Below, piece by piece: positions 39,473-48,091 of a stretch of DNA of 64,000 nucleotides. This DNA comes from Coleofasciculus sp. FACHB-1120. GTDB lineage: Bacteria; Cyanobacteriota; Cyanobacteriia; Cyanobacteriales; FACHB-T130. The position numbers were made by a program, and so were the translations under genes. The first letter of the stretch is position 1, and the number at the start of each line of letters is the position of its first letter. Location of the stretch: the NCBI RefSeq assembly GCF_014698845.1, contig NZ_JACJTV010000008.1, positions 62,001 to 126,000 of the forward strand, written 5' to 3'. The notes beneath the pieces are model-generated. The model was not told the origin of the DNA. It was given only the letters and a program-made list of their open reading frames with translations, and did no database searches.

Positions 39473-40218
39473 CTTCAAAATCAACTGTCTTACAAAATTT
39501 GCCTGCTGACCTCGATCGAGACCGCCTGCCCAAGCATGTGGCAGTAATCATGGATGGAAATGGTCGATGGGCCAAAAGTCAAGGGCTACCTCGAATTATG
39601 GGCCATCGGCGGGGAGTCTACGCGCTGAAGGATTTACTGCGCTGCTGTAAGGATTGGGGAATTCCAGCGCTGACTGCTTATGCATTTTCTACGGAAAATT
39701 GGAAACGACCGCTGGAAGAGGTTGATTTTTTGATGACCTTGTTTGAGCGGGTGTTGCGGCAGGAACTCCGGGAAATGGTGCAGGAGAATGTGCGAATCAA
39801 CTTTATGGGAAATTTAGCAGATTTACCGCGAAGTCTCCAGGCAGAAATTGAGCGGTCAATGGCTGAAACTCAGGACAATGCCAGCATTCAGTTCACTGTG
39901 GCAACTAATTATGGGGGACGCCAGGAAATTCTGCAAGCTTGCCGAGCGATCGCAACTCAGGTGCAGGAAGGTGTTTTACAGCCTGATGAAATTGATGAAG
40001 CTTTGTTTTCACGCCACCTCTATACTGCCAAAGTTGGCGATCCCGACCTACTGATTCGCACCAGTGGGGAAATGCGCCTCTCGAACTTCTTGCTGTGGCA
40101 ATTAGCTTATGCAGAACTCTATATCACAGAGACGCTGTGGCCTGATTTTGACCGGGCAGAGTTTCATCGGGCATTGTGTGCCTATCAACAGCGCGATCGC
40201 CGTTTCGGCAAAGTATGA
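39469..40218 (+). CDS. uppS: Isoprenyl transferase (undecaprenyl diphosphate synthase)
   Basis: 249 residues, cis-prenyltransferase that makes the C55 lipid carrier for peptidoglycan and other glycans. Motif I is [13 protein letters not shown] (catalytic Asp29). [15 protein letters not shown] is motif III, and [19 protein letters not shown] with YAELYIT is the C-terminal signature. Start ATG 39469 overlaps the cdaA stop. Coupling with cdaA suggests coordination of c-di-AMP and envelope synthesis; that is inference. Confidence 0.96.
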   Translation: MTSKSTVLQNLPADLDRDRLPKHVAVIMDGNGRWAKSQGLPRIMGHRRGVYALKDLLRCCKDWGIPALTAYAFSTENWKRPLEEVDFLMTLFERVLRQELREMVQENVRINFMGNLADLPRSLQAEIERSMAETQDNASIQFTVATNYGGRQEILQACRAIATQVQEGVLQPDEIDEALFSRHLYTAKVGDPDLLIRTSGEMRLSNFLLWQLAYAELYITETLWPDFDRAEFHRALCAYQQRDRRFGKV

Positions 40219-40245
40219 AGATTGGCAAAGTATAAGTAAATTTGT

Positions 40246-40268
40246 AGAGACGCGATTATCGCGTCTCT
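40246..40268. repeat. Dispersed GAGACGCGA palindromic repeat
   Basis: Perfect 10-bp arms, AGAGACGCGA (40246-40255) and TCGCGTCTCT (40259-40268), with a 3-nt loop. It lies in the uppS-DUF3143 convergent gap and may stop transcription from either side, though there is no T-run. A heptamer-type run of CTCAAAA units follows at about 40297-40325. Confidence 0.65.
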
Positions 40269-40326
40269 GTAATCAAAGGACTTTGACTGATTTCTTAAGC
40301 TCAAAGCTCAAAACTCAAAACTCTTT

Positions 40327-40599
40327 CTAAGGGCCTGCAAAGACCGCGTCTTCTACATCTTGGCGAGTTAGAGAATATTTGAAGGAGCGCAGGATATCTC
40401 GTCCGCCTTCACCCGCTTCTAGATAGCGCACGGTCAGCTCCTCAACATCTAGAGACAGCTCTGCTTTCCAAAAAGGTCTAGCAATGTGCCAGCAGTGCAG
40501 CTGAGTTCGATCTTGTTGACATCCCATCTTTTTGAGCCACTGTTCAATATCAGGCAAGGGATGGTTATAAAGGGGCGTATCAGCAGTGGGAAGAGTCAT
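40327..40599 (-). CDS. DUF3143 family protein
   Basis: 90 residues, soluble. PLPDIEQWLKKMGCQQDRTQ, then WHIARPFWKAELSLDVEEL, then FKYSLTRQDVEDAVFAGP are the conserved blocks of DUF3143, known only in cyanobacteria and some algae. The function is unknown. It follows the J-domain gene by 38 bp on the same strand, an arrangement that suggests an operon with a chaperone-like partner. Confidence 0.8.
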   Translation of the reverse strand: MTLPTADTPLYNHPLPDIEQWLKKMGCQQDRTQLHCWHIARPFWKAELSLDVEELTVRYLEAGEGGRDILRSFKYSLTRQDVEDAVFAGP

Positions 40600-40637
40600 A
40601 GGTCGTTTTTATTTGGCTAGGGGCGGATTCTCCCAAA

Positions 40638-41291
40638 TTATCTGTCATCCGGCAAGTAGATTGAATCAACTCGCTTGTTTTGAGGGATGAGTGGGGCAAG
40701 CCGCGACCCAGATGCTACGGGTTTAGATAGAGGTTGAGGATGAACAGGAAGAGGAGGAGTCACCTGTTGCTCGACTGGTTGCAGGGTGTGTAGACCGGAA
40801 ACCTGGAAAGCGGTTTCTCCCCGTGTTAAGCCAATGGTGATCGCTAACAGTAGGCAACCCACAAGAGTTAGACCCATGATAAATAAGACAAAAACCTCTC
40901 CTGAAGAGAGGGGACGGTCGGTTGGATCTAAGTAGGCTGAGGAAGAATATGTTTTTTTGATTGGGGAAACCGGAGGCTTCAAGTTTGGTGGTGCTTGAAT
41001 TACGCTAATGCGGGAATAGCCAATTTTTAGGTCATAAGCCACTCGCCGTTGTGGGTTGCTGAGAGTGGAATAGGCTTCGTTTAGCTGCTGGAACTTAGCC
41101 GTTGCTACGTTAGCAGGCAATTCTGTGGTATCAGGATGGTAGGATTTGCTTAATTCTCGATATGCCCGCCGGATTTCGATTGGCGACGCCGAAGGATGCA
41201 GCCCTAGCAAAGCGTAATGACTGGTCGCTAAGGTTGTTTGATACGGCATCCTGCGACTTTGACTATTCAGATTTTCCCTGTTTTGAGTCAC
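40638..41291 (-). CDS. J-domain protein (DnaJ-type) with one membrane helix
   Basis: 217 residues. The J domain (about 24-90) has HYALLGLHPSASPIEIRRAY, the HPD motif in YHPDTTELP and LNEAYSTLSNPQRRVAYDL, so it should stimulate a DnaK ATPase. A membrane helix near 131-155 (VFVLFIMGLTLVGCLLLAITI) anchors it, and the C-terminal part is disordered and Pro-rich. It lacks the Gly/Phe and zinc regions, so it is a type III J protein. The start is GTG at 41291 or ATG at 41249. It is cotranscribed with the DUF3143 gene. Confidence 0.87.
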   Translation of the reverse strand: MTQNRENLNSQSRRMPYQTTLATSHYALLGLHPSASPIEIRRAYRELSKSYHPDTTELPANVATAKFQQLNEAYSTLSNPQRRVAYDLKIGYSRISVIQAPPNLKPPVSPIKKTYSSSAYLDPTDRPLSSGEVFVLFIMGLTLVGCLLLAITIGLTRGETAFQVSGLHTLQPVEQQVTPPLPVHPQPLSKPVASGSRLAPLIPQNKRVDSIYLPDDR

Positions 41292-41450
41292 CGCAGCTTC
41301 ACTCTGCTTAGTTAAGAGTGGTTTTCAATTATTCTAAGCGATCGCATAGGACGCCCCACATTATCTCGTCGCATCGAATGCTTGCCGTTGTGGGGTATAC
41401 AAGGAGATGGGGAAAGAATGCGATCGCATTCCTTACAACTTCCCACAAAA

Positions 41451-42449
41451 TCATCTGTACCACCCGCATTGTTCACATCGCCATTGCAGTGCATTTTTAT
41501 TAATATTCTTGGGCAGTTGCAGCAATTTTTCGTGAAGTTCTGCGTAGTATGTATTGCGTAAACTAGGCTCAAGGTATACCCTCATGGTCTCTGGGTCAAT
41601 GGCAATTAGTTTAAGGTCAAAAAGTGTATGTATATCAGCTCGAAGCAGCAACCCATTTGAGGGATCATTTGTTTGCGTGTCATTGTATGGCTTGATGTGG
41701 GCAGCTTCCAAAGCTTGCTCTGCATTACAGCCAGTAATTGCACAGCGATAGTTGTAAGCTTTTAGCAGACTTATCCTAAACTCAGATTGCCCTCGCCGCC
41801 GCACAATAGATACGAAAGCTCGCTCCCTGGCATCTTTAATGCTTTCTGGATTGAAACTGCCATCATTCTCGGCACGTTCCTGTGCAGCAGCAACTTCCTG
41901 AATTACTTTGTTATCAACAAATTTAACTTTAACCCCGTATTTTTCTACGTGAGTTTCCCAAAAATAGTCTAATGCCTCAATATATTCTTCTTTGAACTTA
42001 CATCCTGAATTACGATAATCAAAAAATGCTTTAGAAAATTTATCTTCTTTCTTTAGTATGTCTACATCCAATGGGTTGTTGTAACCTACGACTGAGTCCC
42101 ATTCATAGCAAACCCTTAAATCTTTAGATACATTGCTATATATATCAGTATATGCTTCGCTTACTTCTTGATAATATTTATTATCAAGTTTTAATTTTAA
42201 CTGATACTGTTCTTCAGCATTAATAATATGTCCACGCGCAAAAAAGCCATGAGGCTTGCTACCTACCCTTTTAAAATATGCTTTTTCTCCAACCTGAATC
42301 TTATCTATCTTCCCAACACTCCAATGACTACGATGAACTTCACCACTAGAAATCTTTTCTTGAGCTTGGTTTATTTCATCTTCAATATCCTTATAACAGT
42401 TCTCTTTATTCCACTCTTTTTTATTACATAGAAAAATTCTTGTTAGCAT
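41451..42449 (-). CDS. EVE-like and HNH domain endonuclease
   Basis: 332 residues. The N-terminal part (about 1-85) begins RIFLCNKKEWNKENC, with HWSVGKIDKIQVGEKAYFKR and HGFFARGHI, the shape of an EVE/PUA-like modified-base reader. The C-terminal HNH domain (about 225-300) has YRCAITGCNAEQALEAAHI, IKPYNDTQTNDPSNGLLLR and DIHTLFD, the His-Asn-His catalytic set. EVE-HNH fusions are known as modification-dependent restriction enzymes, for example against methyl- or hydroxymethyl-cytosine DNA. The gene is more AT-rich than its neighbours, with AT-rich flanks at 42450-42592, suggesting acquisition. No methylase is adjacent, which fits a modification-dependent type. Substrate is inferred. Confidence 0.82.
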   Translation of the reverse strand: MLTRIFLCNKKEWNKENCYKDIEDEINQAQEKISSGEVHRSHWSVGKIDKIQVGEKAYFKRVGSKPHGFFARGHIINAEEQYQLKLKLDNKYYQEVSEAYTDIYSNVSKDLRVCYEWDSVVGYNNPLDVDILKKEDKFSKAFFDYRNSGCKFKEEYIEALDYFWETHVEKYGVKVKFVDNKVIQEVAAAQERAENDGSFNPESIKDARERAFVSIVRRRGQSEFRISLLKAYNYRCAITGCNAEQALEAAHIKPYNDTQTNDPSNGLLLRADIHTLFDLKLIAIDPETMRVYLEPSLRNTYYAELHEKLLQLPKNINKNALQWRCEQCGWYR

Positions 42450-42592
42450 TAATGGCTCCTATTATAGTATTTTTGTTACACCAATTATTAAATTCTATAA
42501 TTTGAAATGGCTTTTTTATAAAAAAAATTAAATAAAAATAAATTCATGAAATACAGCTTGCAATTATATAGATTTCCCAAGTGTGTAAATAG

Positions 42593-43993
42593 CTAATTTA
42601 GAGTAAGAGGGAGCGCTCTCTTTTGATAAACTACTCCCCAAATTGCGGCTAACAACAACCACCCCAAAGTATTCACCCGTAAATCAAATATACTTACATC
42701 TACTATGTTAAATAGCGTACAGGCACCAAAAGCAACTAAATAACTAAATAGAATTAATTTATTTCGTAGGGACAGGATTAATCGCTTCTTTGCTAATAAT
42801 AGGACAGCTTGAACCATCACCCAGCCAACTAAACAACAGAAGAAAATGGTTGCGGGGATGCCAGTTTCAGCAGTTAGCATTAACAGCAAACTGTGAGGAT
42901 GCCCCAGCCAAACTTTCATCTGTGCCTCGTAGAGGGGTGTAAAATTCCTTAATCCCCAACCCGTCCAAGGACGTTGCTGAGTCATCGACCAAGCAAACTG
43001 CCACTGAGTTGTCCGTAACAGCGCCACGGGTCGATCTGGATACATTTGGTCGGTGAGTCGCGCCCAAAAGTAATAGGGGACAATCGTGCGAAGCCATTCT
43101 CGCACGGGTGAAGGGCCAAAAGCTGCCCAGAGGATGCTAGTAGCGATCGCCCCCACCGCTGCGATTAGCCAACGCCAACCTTGATAGAAGGCAAAGGCAA
43201 GACAGCTAAGAACGACAATCGCCCAAGCATTGCGGGAATTCGTCAAAATCAGTGCAGCAGCATTTCCAATTACCGCTACACTCAGAAACCCCATCCGCCA
43301 CGTAATCGGAAAGGAAAAAATATATTTTCTTCTGCCTTTTTCTTCCTCTCTTTTTTCTAGCGTAGCGGCGCGTAAACGCAAAGGTTGGGGCGATCGCTTT
43401 TTGCTTTCTTCAATCCACAATCCCAGCGCCAAAATAAACACAATTTGCAGATAGGCTGCCAAAATATTGGCGTACATAAATACCGAAGCCATCCGCCCGA
43501 TGGGATTCCCTTTAGGTTGCAGCGCCCAGCCTACAATACCTTCCAATAGCGCTGGGCTAGCCCAGCCCAAGAATATCTGCCCAAAGCCGAGAATCACTAC
43601 GGGGACAGAAGGCACCACCAAAATCCAAGCTAACCGTCGCAGTTGTGCTGGTGTCTGAATGAGTTCGCTATAGGCAGCAAAAAAGATGAAAAAGGGGAGG
43701 AAATTAAACAATCCCAGCAAGGCTTCTAAAGGAAAAGGGGCGAAGCTAGCTGAAATAATTACCCAGGCGCAAAAGATAGCGAATCCGCGATTGAGAGGGC
43801 GTCGGATAATTGTGGGATATTTTTTTCTCCAGGTGCCGACTAATCCAATAAATATTCCAACAGCACCCAGAATAGGAATTAAGGGGAAAAACAGAAACCC
43901 CAGTTGAGCATAGTGCCAAGAGGCTTGCAAGCTGGGGTCAGGATGCCGACTTAAAAATGGGAAATTAAAAATTAAAAACGGGGATTTCTTCAT
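42593..43993 (-). CDS. O-antigen ligase family membrane protein
   Basis: 466 residues with about ten to twelve membrane segments. The Wzy/WaaL-type periplasmic loop (about 300-375) has PYYFWARLTDQMYPDRP, WQFAWSMTQQRPWTGWGLRN and GHPHSLLLMLTAETG, with the GWG and H-P-H residues typical of the family. Such proteins ligate or polymerise polysaccharides on the outer side of the membrane. The first 15 residues (KKSPFLIFNFPFLSRH) are encoded by an AATTAAAAAT-type repeat, so the true start may be farther in. The start at 43993 is the longest option. The glycan target is unknown. Confidence 0.85.
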   Translation of the reverse strand: MKKSPFLIFNFPFLSRHPDPSLQASWHYAQLGFLFFPLIPILGAVGIFIGLVGTWRKKYPTIIRRPLNRGFAIFCAWVIISASFAPFPLEALLGLFNFLPFFIFFAAYSELIQTPAQLRRLAWILVVPSVPVVILGFGQIFLGWASPALLEGIVGWALQPKGNPIGRMASVFMYANILAAYLQIVFILALGLWIEESKKRSPQPLRLRAATLEKREEEKGRRKYIFSFPITWRMGFLSVAVIGNAAALILTNSRNAWAIVVLSCLAFAFYQGWRWLIAAVGAIATSILWAAFGPSPVREWLRTIVPYYFWARLTDQMYPDRPVALLRTTQWQFAWSMTQQRPWTGWGLRNFTPLYEAQMKVWLGHPHSLLLMLTAETGIPATIFFCCLVGWVMVQAVLLLAKKRLILSLRNKLILFSYLVAFGACTLFNIVDVSIFDLRVNTLGWLLLAAIWGVVYQKRALPLTLN

Positions 43994-44023
43994 TTTTAAT
44001 TTTTAACTTTTGACTTTTAACTC

Positions 44024-44866
44024 CTAAGCAGGTTCCCAGCATTCGGCACGAGTTAGGCGAATTTGCGCTAAGGCAACGATGATAGGGATAATCCGACCGT
44101 AGTTAGTCGCGATCGCTCTCCAGCCCAAATCGGCAAAAAACCACGCCCACATTGCGGGTCCCACTAATGCAAATACACTGCGGATGGCACCATAACGGGC
44201 GGCACTCATTGCCATTCCACGCTTTGCTGTTTGTAGCACCACGTAATTTTGGAACTGTGCAGCCGCCGCAGCACTGCCTTGGATAACCGTTTCTTTGGCA
44301 ACTTGATAGCTAGCAAAGTGAATCGCGAATTGACGGGCAAGTTGTTGTAGCAGCAGCGGCTGGACAATGGAACTAACGGCAAGGGCACTACCGCCCTTAA
44401 CGAGTAAAGCCATCGGGTCGTGCTGCAATTGCACTGGGAGGGGTTCGGAGAGTTGAGACTTCGCGAGCGATCGCTGTACTCTGGCGGTTAACGCTTTCTG
44501 TTCGTGTCGTGGCATTTGTTTCCATGCCCGACCCATCAGGTTGAGAAATACTTCTGCTTCTAAATCAGTCGTCGAAAGTTTTGCAGAATAGGGAAGTTTC
44601 AGATATCGACAAACTTGGATCAAAATTTGGCGATAAGTTACTTCACCCGTGCGTCCTCGCAAAACCGTTACTCCATCCGCCGCTAAAAAGCGAAATCTCT
44701 GCTCGATAGCATCCAACCAAGCTTCACGGTCTTGGCTTTGGATATCGATCGGGTCAGGTGTCTGAACGTAATCTAAGGGATTAAATTTGCGGCGAAATAG
44801 AATATCTGTCAGTTGCTCTAACTCTTCTTCTGTGGCTAATTTCAGCGCGGCTCTCAGCTCGTCCAA
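44024..44866 (-). CDS. YaaW-like protein
   Basis: About 280 residues from TTG at 44866. The start was chosen because GGGAGGAA lies 8 nt upstream. The frame remains open to 45283 but the extra N-terminal sequence overlaps the divergent FAD gene and looks non-coding (many Arg and His residues). Conserved pattern: ALKLATEEELEQLTDILFRRKFNPLDY in the N-terminal part, FLAADGVTVLRGRTGEVTYR in the middle, helices near the end (LVGPAMWAWFFADLGWRAI). This matches the YaaW family, whose function is unknown. The C-terminal hydrophobic segments suggest membrane association. Confidence 0.75.
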   Translation of the reverse strand: MDELRAALKLATEEELEQLTDILFRRKFNPLDYVQTPDPIDIQSQDREAWLDAIEQRFRFLAADGVTVLRGRTGEVTYRQILIQVCRYLKLPYSAKLSTTDLEAEVFLNLMGRAWKQMPRHEQKALTARVQRSLAKSQLSEPLPVQLQHDPMALLVKGGSALAVSSIVQPLLLQQLARQFAIHFASYQVAKETVIQGSAAAAAQFQNYVVLQTAKRGMAMSAARYGAIRSVFALVGPAMWAWFFADLGWRAIATNYGRIIPIIVALAQIRLTRAECWEPA

Positions 44867-44946
44867 CTTCAATTCCTCCCAGACCCCAGATTCGGTGCTG
44901 TCCCTTATTCTACTTCTATATACTTGAAGACTGAGGGTTATCCGTA

Positions 44947-46068
44947 GTGTTTGATGTCGCCGTAATTGGTGCGGGTATCGCGGGACTGACCGTTGCTCAA
45001 CAGTTGCACCAAGCTGGATATAAAGTGGTCGTCGTTGACAAATCTCGTGGCGTTGGGGGAAGGGTGGCAACACGCCGATTACAGGGGACTTGTGCCGATC
45101 ATGGCTTGCGTTATTTAGAACCCCAAGGAAAGTTAAGTGAGAAGTTGATTGATGTTTTAGGGGTGCAGCAAAGCGATTTTGCAGGAAATCGAGGAATTCT
45201 TCAAGTTTGGGAGAATCCTGTTTACGAATGGGAACCTGCAAAGCCGAATTCATCCTCACTTCTGCCCCGTTATGTGGCACCAATGGGGATGAATGCGATC
45301 GCTAAATTCCTCGCTACAGGTTTAGAAATGCAGATGAATCAACGGGTTCAGGAAATTACCGCAACTGATGAGAAAACTTGGCATTTCACTTTTGAGCAGA
45401 AAGCCGACCCATTAATTGCTAAAGCTGTCGTCGTGGCAATTCCAGCGCCTCAAGCTTTGATGCTACTGGAACCCTTAGCCAAAACCATACCAACTGAATT
45501 TCTAGATAGTTTACGAGCTGTGGAGTTTGATCCCTGTCTCAGTGTCATGGCGGGTTATCCAGCTTCTCGACAGCAAGATTTAAGTAATGCAGAGACGGGA
45601 AATTTCCCGTTACACCTAGATGTTACACACGACTCTGACTTGTCGTGGATTGGTTTGGACAGCAGCAAACGTCCCAATCCCCAGATGCCAGTCTTTGTTT
45701 TGCACAGCACCGCTGAATTTGCAAACCGTTACCTGGACGCCGAAGATTTAAACCCAGTTGCACGCCAGATGTTATCCCATGCTGCACAGTTACTTGTTCC
45801 GTGGCTAGATTCTCCCGAATGGTTTCAAATCCATTGCTGGCGCTATGCTTTCCCCAGCCGTCCATTGGATCTAGATTGCCTAGACGCTGGGACACCATTG
45901 CCCCTAGTTTGTTGTGGCGATTGGTGTGGGGGAAACTTGGTAGAAGGGGCGATGAATTCTGGATTAGCCGCCGCCGTCAAGATTAATCAGCAGATGGAAA
46001 TGCGAAGCTTGCCGGGAGAAAGTTTTTTAGAAGCCCTCCAGCAAATATCTAGTAGGAGCGATCGCTAA
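44947..46068 (+). CDS. FAD-dependent oxidoreductase (renalase/amine-oxidase-like)
   Basis: 373 residues. The N-terminal dinucleotide-binding motif is VAVIGAGIAGLTVAQQLHQAG (residues 4-24), followed by GGRVATRRL. The C-terminal FAD motif is LVCCGDWCGGNLVEGAMNSG. It resembles renalase and related NAD(P)/FAD oxidases common in cyanobacteria. The start is GTG at 44947. GrpB starts 17 bp after the stop, so both may be cotranscribed. A copy of the C-terminal tail (SLPGESFLEAL) recurs past the GrpB gene; see findings. The substrate is unknown. Confidence 0.87.
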   Translation: MFDVAVIGAGIAGLTVAQQLHQAGYKVVVVDKSRGVGGRVATRRLQGTCADHGLRYLEPQGKLSEKLIDVLGVQQSDFAGNRGILQVWENPVYEWEPAKPNSSSLLPRYVAPMGMNAIAKFLATGLEMQMNQRVQEITATDEKTWHFTFEQKADPLIAKAVVVAIPAPQALMLLEPLAKTIPTEFLDSLRAVEFDPCLSVMAGYPASRQQDLSNAETGNFPLHLDVTHDSDLSWIGLDSSKRPNPQMPVFVLHSTAEFANRYLDAEDLNPVARQMLSHAAQLLVPWLDSPEWFQIHCWRYAFPSRPLDLDCLDAGTPLPLVCCGDWCGGNLVEGAMNSGLAAAVKINQQMEMRSLPGESFLEALQQISSRSDR

Positions 46069-46085
46069 GGAGTTAATTTAAACCG

Positions 46086-46601
46086 ATGGAAGATTTGATC
46101 CAAGTGGTTGATTACGATACCAATTGGCCTATCCAATTTGAGCAGGAAAAACTCCAGATTCTCCACGCTCTCGGTGATGATGTTTTGGACATTCACCATA
46201 TTGGCAGTACCTCAGTGCCAGGATTAGCAGCTAAACCAATTATTGATATTCTCGTAGGCTTGGAGGAGTTACCACCCAGCGTCACTCAGATTGCATCTCT
46301 CGAAACACTCGGGTATCTCTACCAAGGTGAGTTGGGTATTCCAGGACGACACTTCTTTCGCAAAGGGATGCCCCGCACTCACCATCTCCATCTGGTGAAA
46401 CAAGGAAATCAGGTTTGGGAAAACCAGCTGATCTTCCGCGATTTTCTCAGGGCGCACCCAGAGAAGGCGAAGCAATATGATGCTTTGAAGCGCAAGTTAG
46501 CGGTACAATTCCGGCTAGATCGAGAGGGCTACGTCCAGGCAAAAGCTCCTTTGATTGAGCAGCTACTCTCAAAAGCTAGGGCATGGCGGCAAATTATCTA
46601 A
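46086..46601 (+). CDS. GrpB family (UPF0157) protein
   Basis: 171 residues. DYDTNWPIQFEQEKLQIL, HHIGSTSVPGLAAKPIIDILV and YVQAKAPLIEQLL fit UPF0157/GrpB, a nucleotidyltransferase-fold family of unknown role. The GSTSVPGLAAKPIID block is the conserved metal and nucleotide-site-like motif. The gene starts after AAGGAG in the short gap from the FAD gene. It lies between the two copies of the FAD-gene tail, which suggests it was inserted into this position. Confidence 0.85.
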   Translation: MEDLIQVVDYDTNWPIQFEQEKLQILHALGDDVLDIHHIGSTSVPGLAAKPIIDILVGLEELPPSVTQIASLETLGYLYQGELGIPGRHFFRKGMPRTHHLHLVKQGNQVWENQLIFRDFLRAHPEKAKQYDALKRKLAVQFRLDREGYVQAKAPLIEQLLSKARAWRQII

Positions 46602-46615
46602 GATAAGCAGCGATC

Positions 46616-46652
46616 GCTACCGGACGAAAGTTTTCTAGAAGCGCTTTCTTAA
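46616..46652 (+). pseudogene. Duplicate fragment of the FAD oxidoreductase C-terminus
   Basis: It reads LPDESFLEALS and stop (46620-46652), against LPGESFLEALQ at the end of the oxidoreductase (about 46008-46040). The DNA copies differ by a few bases. It is too short to be a gene. It marks a duplication or insertion event around the GrpB gene. The remaining gap to ocp (46653-46901) shows no gene. Confidence 0.5.
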
Positions 46653-46901
46653 CATTCGCCAAATTTCGTCTTTAAAGCCAAATACATCCCAGTGGTGGCA
46701 GAAGAGCCTCACTGCCCGAAGTTGCGATCGCTGCTTGTCTGCCATTAGCTGCTACTGATTTTCAAAGCACGAGCGTTCATCGAACACCAGTATTTACAAA
46801 CTGTTTCATAACACTTGGGGTGTGGGGAATACCATCAACCCTATGCCATGCATGAAGAATTCTGATTCTTGGCAGTCTGGGAGGGCACGATCACTGTCTC
46901 G

Positions 46902-46929
46902 CATAATGTAAAGTCTTCTTTACATTATG
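46902..46929. promoter_or_regulatory. Perfect 12-bp inverted repeat upstream of ocp
   Basis: CATAATGTAAAG (46902-46913), loop TCTT, then CTTTACATTATG (46918-46929). It lies about 96 bp before the ocp start. It could be an operator or an RNA hairpin near the promoter. TTTACATTATGTAATG also contains AT-rich -10-like hexamers. Confidence 0.6.
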
Positions 46930-46964
46930 TAATGTTTCGTTATATCTTTTAAGACAGGAGACAA

Positions 46965-47011
46965 AGATTCGTAAATCCAGAAGTTTCTGGATTAATAGTT
47001 TTAACGAATCT
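46965..47011 (+). promoter_or_regulatory. Nested palindromic 5' leader of ocp
   Basis: The outer arms AGATTCGT (46965-46972) and ACGAATCT (47004-47011) enclose a perfect 9-bp inner stem AATCCAGAA/TTCTGGATT (46974-46982 and 46985-46993). The structure ends 14 bp before the ATG, and no Shine-Dalgarno sequence is visible there. It may control mRNA stability or translation. Confidence 0.6.
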
Positions 47012-47024
47012 AAATAATGCATCC

Positions 47025-47996
47025 ATGACTTCATCCACGACTTATACGATTGAGTCCGCACAGGGCATTTTCCCTGGAACTCAGATTGCTAATGCGGTTC
47101 CAGCTACCACGGAAGCGTTCGATAAGCTCAGCGTTGACGATCAACTGGCATTACTCTGGTTTGCCTACACCGAAATGGGTGTTTCAATTACTCGCGCCGC
47201 CACAGGAGCCGCCCGCATGATACTAGCGGAAGGTTTACTAGCCCAAATTAAGCAGATGCCATCTGCCGCCCAAACGCAAGTGATGCAGGATATTGCTAAC
47301 CGTGCCGACACTCCCATCAGCCGTTCCTATTCTTCTTTCAGCGTCAATACCAAGCTAGGTTTTTGGTATGAGTTAGGAGAGTTGATGGCACAGGGCATCG
47401 TTGCTCCCATCCCTTCTGGCTATAAAATGACGCCTGAAGCCGCGGCAGTGCTGGAAACCATCAAGAAACTCGATCCGGGTCAGCAAATCACAGTTTTGCG
47501 GAATACCGTCATCAACATGGGATTTGATCCGGCTCTCAACGATTACGCAAAACCCGAAGATCCCTATGTAACACCCACCGCCCTAGCTTCCCGTCCGAAG
47601 ATCAGTATTGATGGCATCAGTGAACCTACAGTGCTGAATTATATTCAAAACATGAACGCATTTGACTTTGAGGCAGCTGTGTCTTTATTTGCGGAAAAGG
47701 GAGCATTGCAACCGCCCTTCCAGAAGCCAATTGTCGGTCGTGAAGCGATTTTTGCATATATGTGCGAAGAATGCCAGGGACTCAAGATGATGCCACAGAA
47801 AGGCGTCTCTGAGCGCATAGAAGATGGCTATACTCAACATAAAGTCACAGGCAAAGTAGAAACTCCTTGGTTCGGTGCCAGCGTTGGTATGAACATTGCA
47901 TGGCGGTTCTTACTAGATCCCCAAGGCAAAATTTTCTTCGTGGCGGTTGACTTACTAGCATCGCCCAAAGAACTCCTAAACCTTACTCGTCAGTAG
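47025..47996 (+). CDS. Orange carotenoid protein (OCP)
   Basis: 323 residues. OCP binds a keto-carotenoid and, when activated by blue-green light, quenches phycobilisome excitation. The N-terminal all-helical domain (about 10-165) and the C-terminal NTF2-fold domain (about 195-318) are both complete. Key residues match Synechocystis OCP: Tyr48 (44), Trp114 (110), Arg159 (155), Tyr206 (201) and Trp293 (288). The linker (about 167-193, FDPALNDYAKPEDPY) differs from classic OCP1. No FRP gene lies nearby, so it may be OCP2 or OCPx rather than OCP1. The gene has a structured leader and a strong terminator. Confidence 0.95.
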   Translation: MTSSTTYTIESAQGIFPGTQIANAVPATTEAFDKLSVDDQLALLWFAYTEMGVSITRAATGAARMILAEGLLAQIKQMPSAAQTQVMQDIANRADTPISRSYSSFSVNTKLGFWYELGELMAQGIVAPIPSGYKMTPEAAAVLETIKKLDPGQQITVLRNTVINMGFDPALNDYAKPEDPYVTPTALASRPKISIDGISEPTVLNYIQNMNAFDFEAAVSLFAEKGALQPPFQKPIVGREAIFAYMCEECQGLKMMPQKGVSERIEDGYTQHKVTGKVETPWFGASVGMNIAWRFLLDPQGKIFFVAVDLLASPKELLNLTRQ

Positions 47997-48051
47997 GACG
48001 TTCAGTACAGTTGCTGAGATAAGATAAGGCACAAATAATCGCCTTATCAAC

Positions 48052-48091
48052 AAAAAGTGTAGGGTGCTAAAATCAGCACCCTACACTTTTT
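48052..48091 (+). terminator. Rho-independent terminator of ocp
   Basis: Perfect 17-bp stem (48052-48068 and 48075-48091), core GTGTAGGGTGCT, loop 6 nt, ending in TTTTT. An 8-bp stem, GATAAGGC/GCCTTATC, lies just upstream at 48023-48048. Confidence 0.92.

Noticed and set aside
44867-45283. N-terminal extension of the YaaW-like frame
   Set aside because: It overlaps the divergent FAD gene and is rich in Arg and His as shadow frames are; a good Shine-Dalgarno supports the TTG start at 44866.
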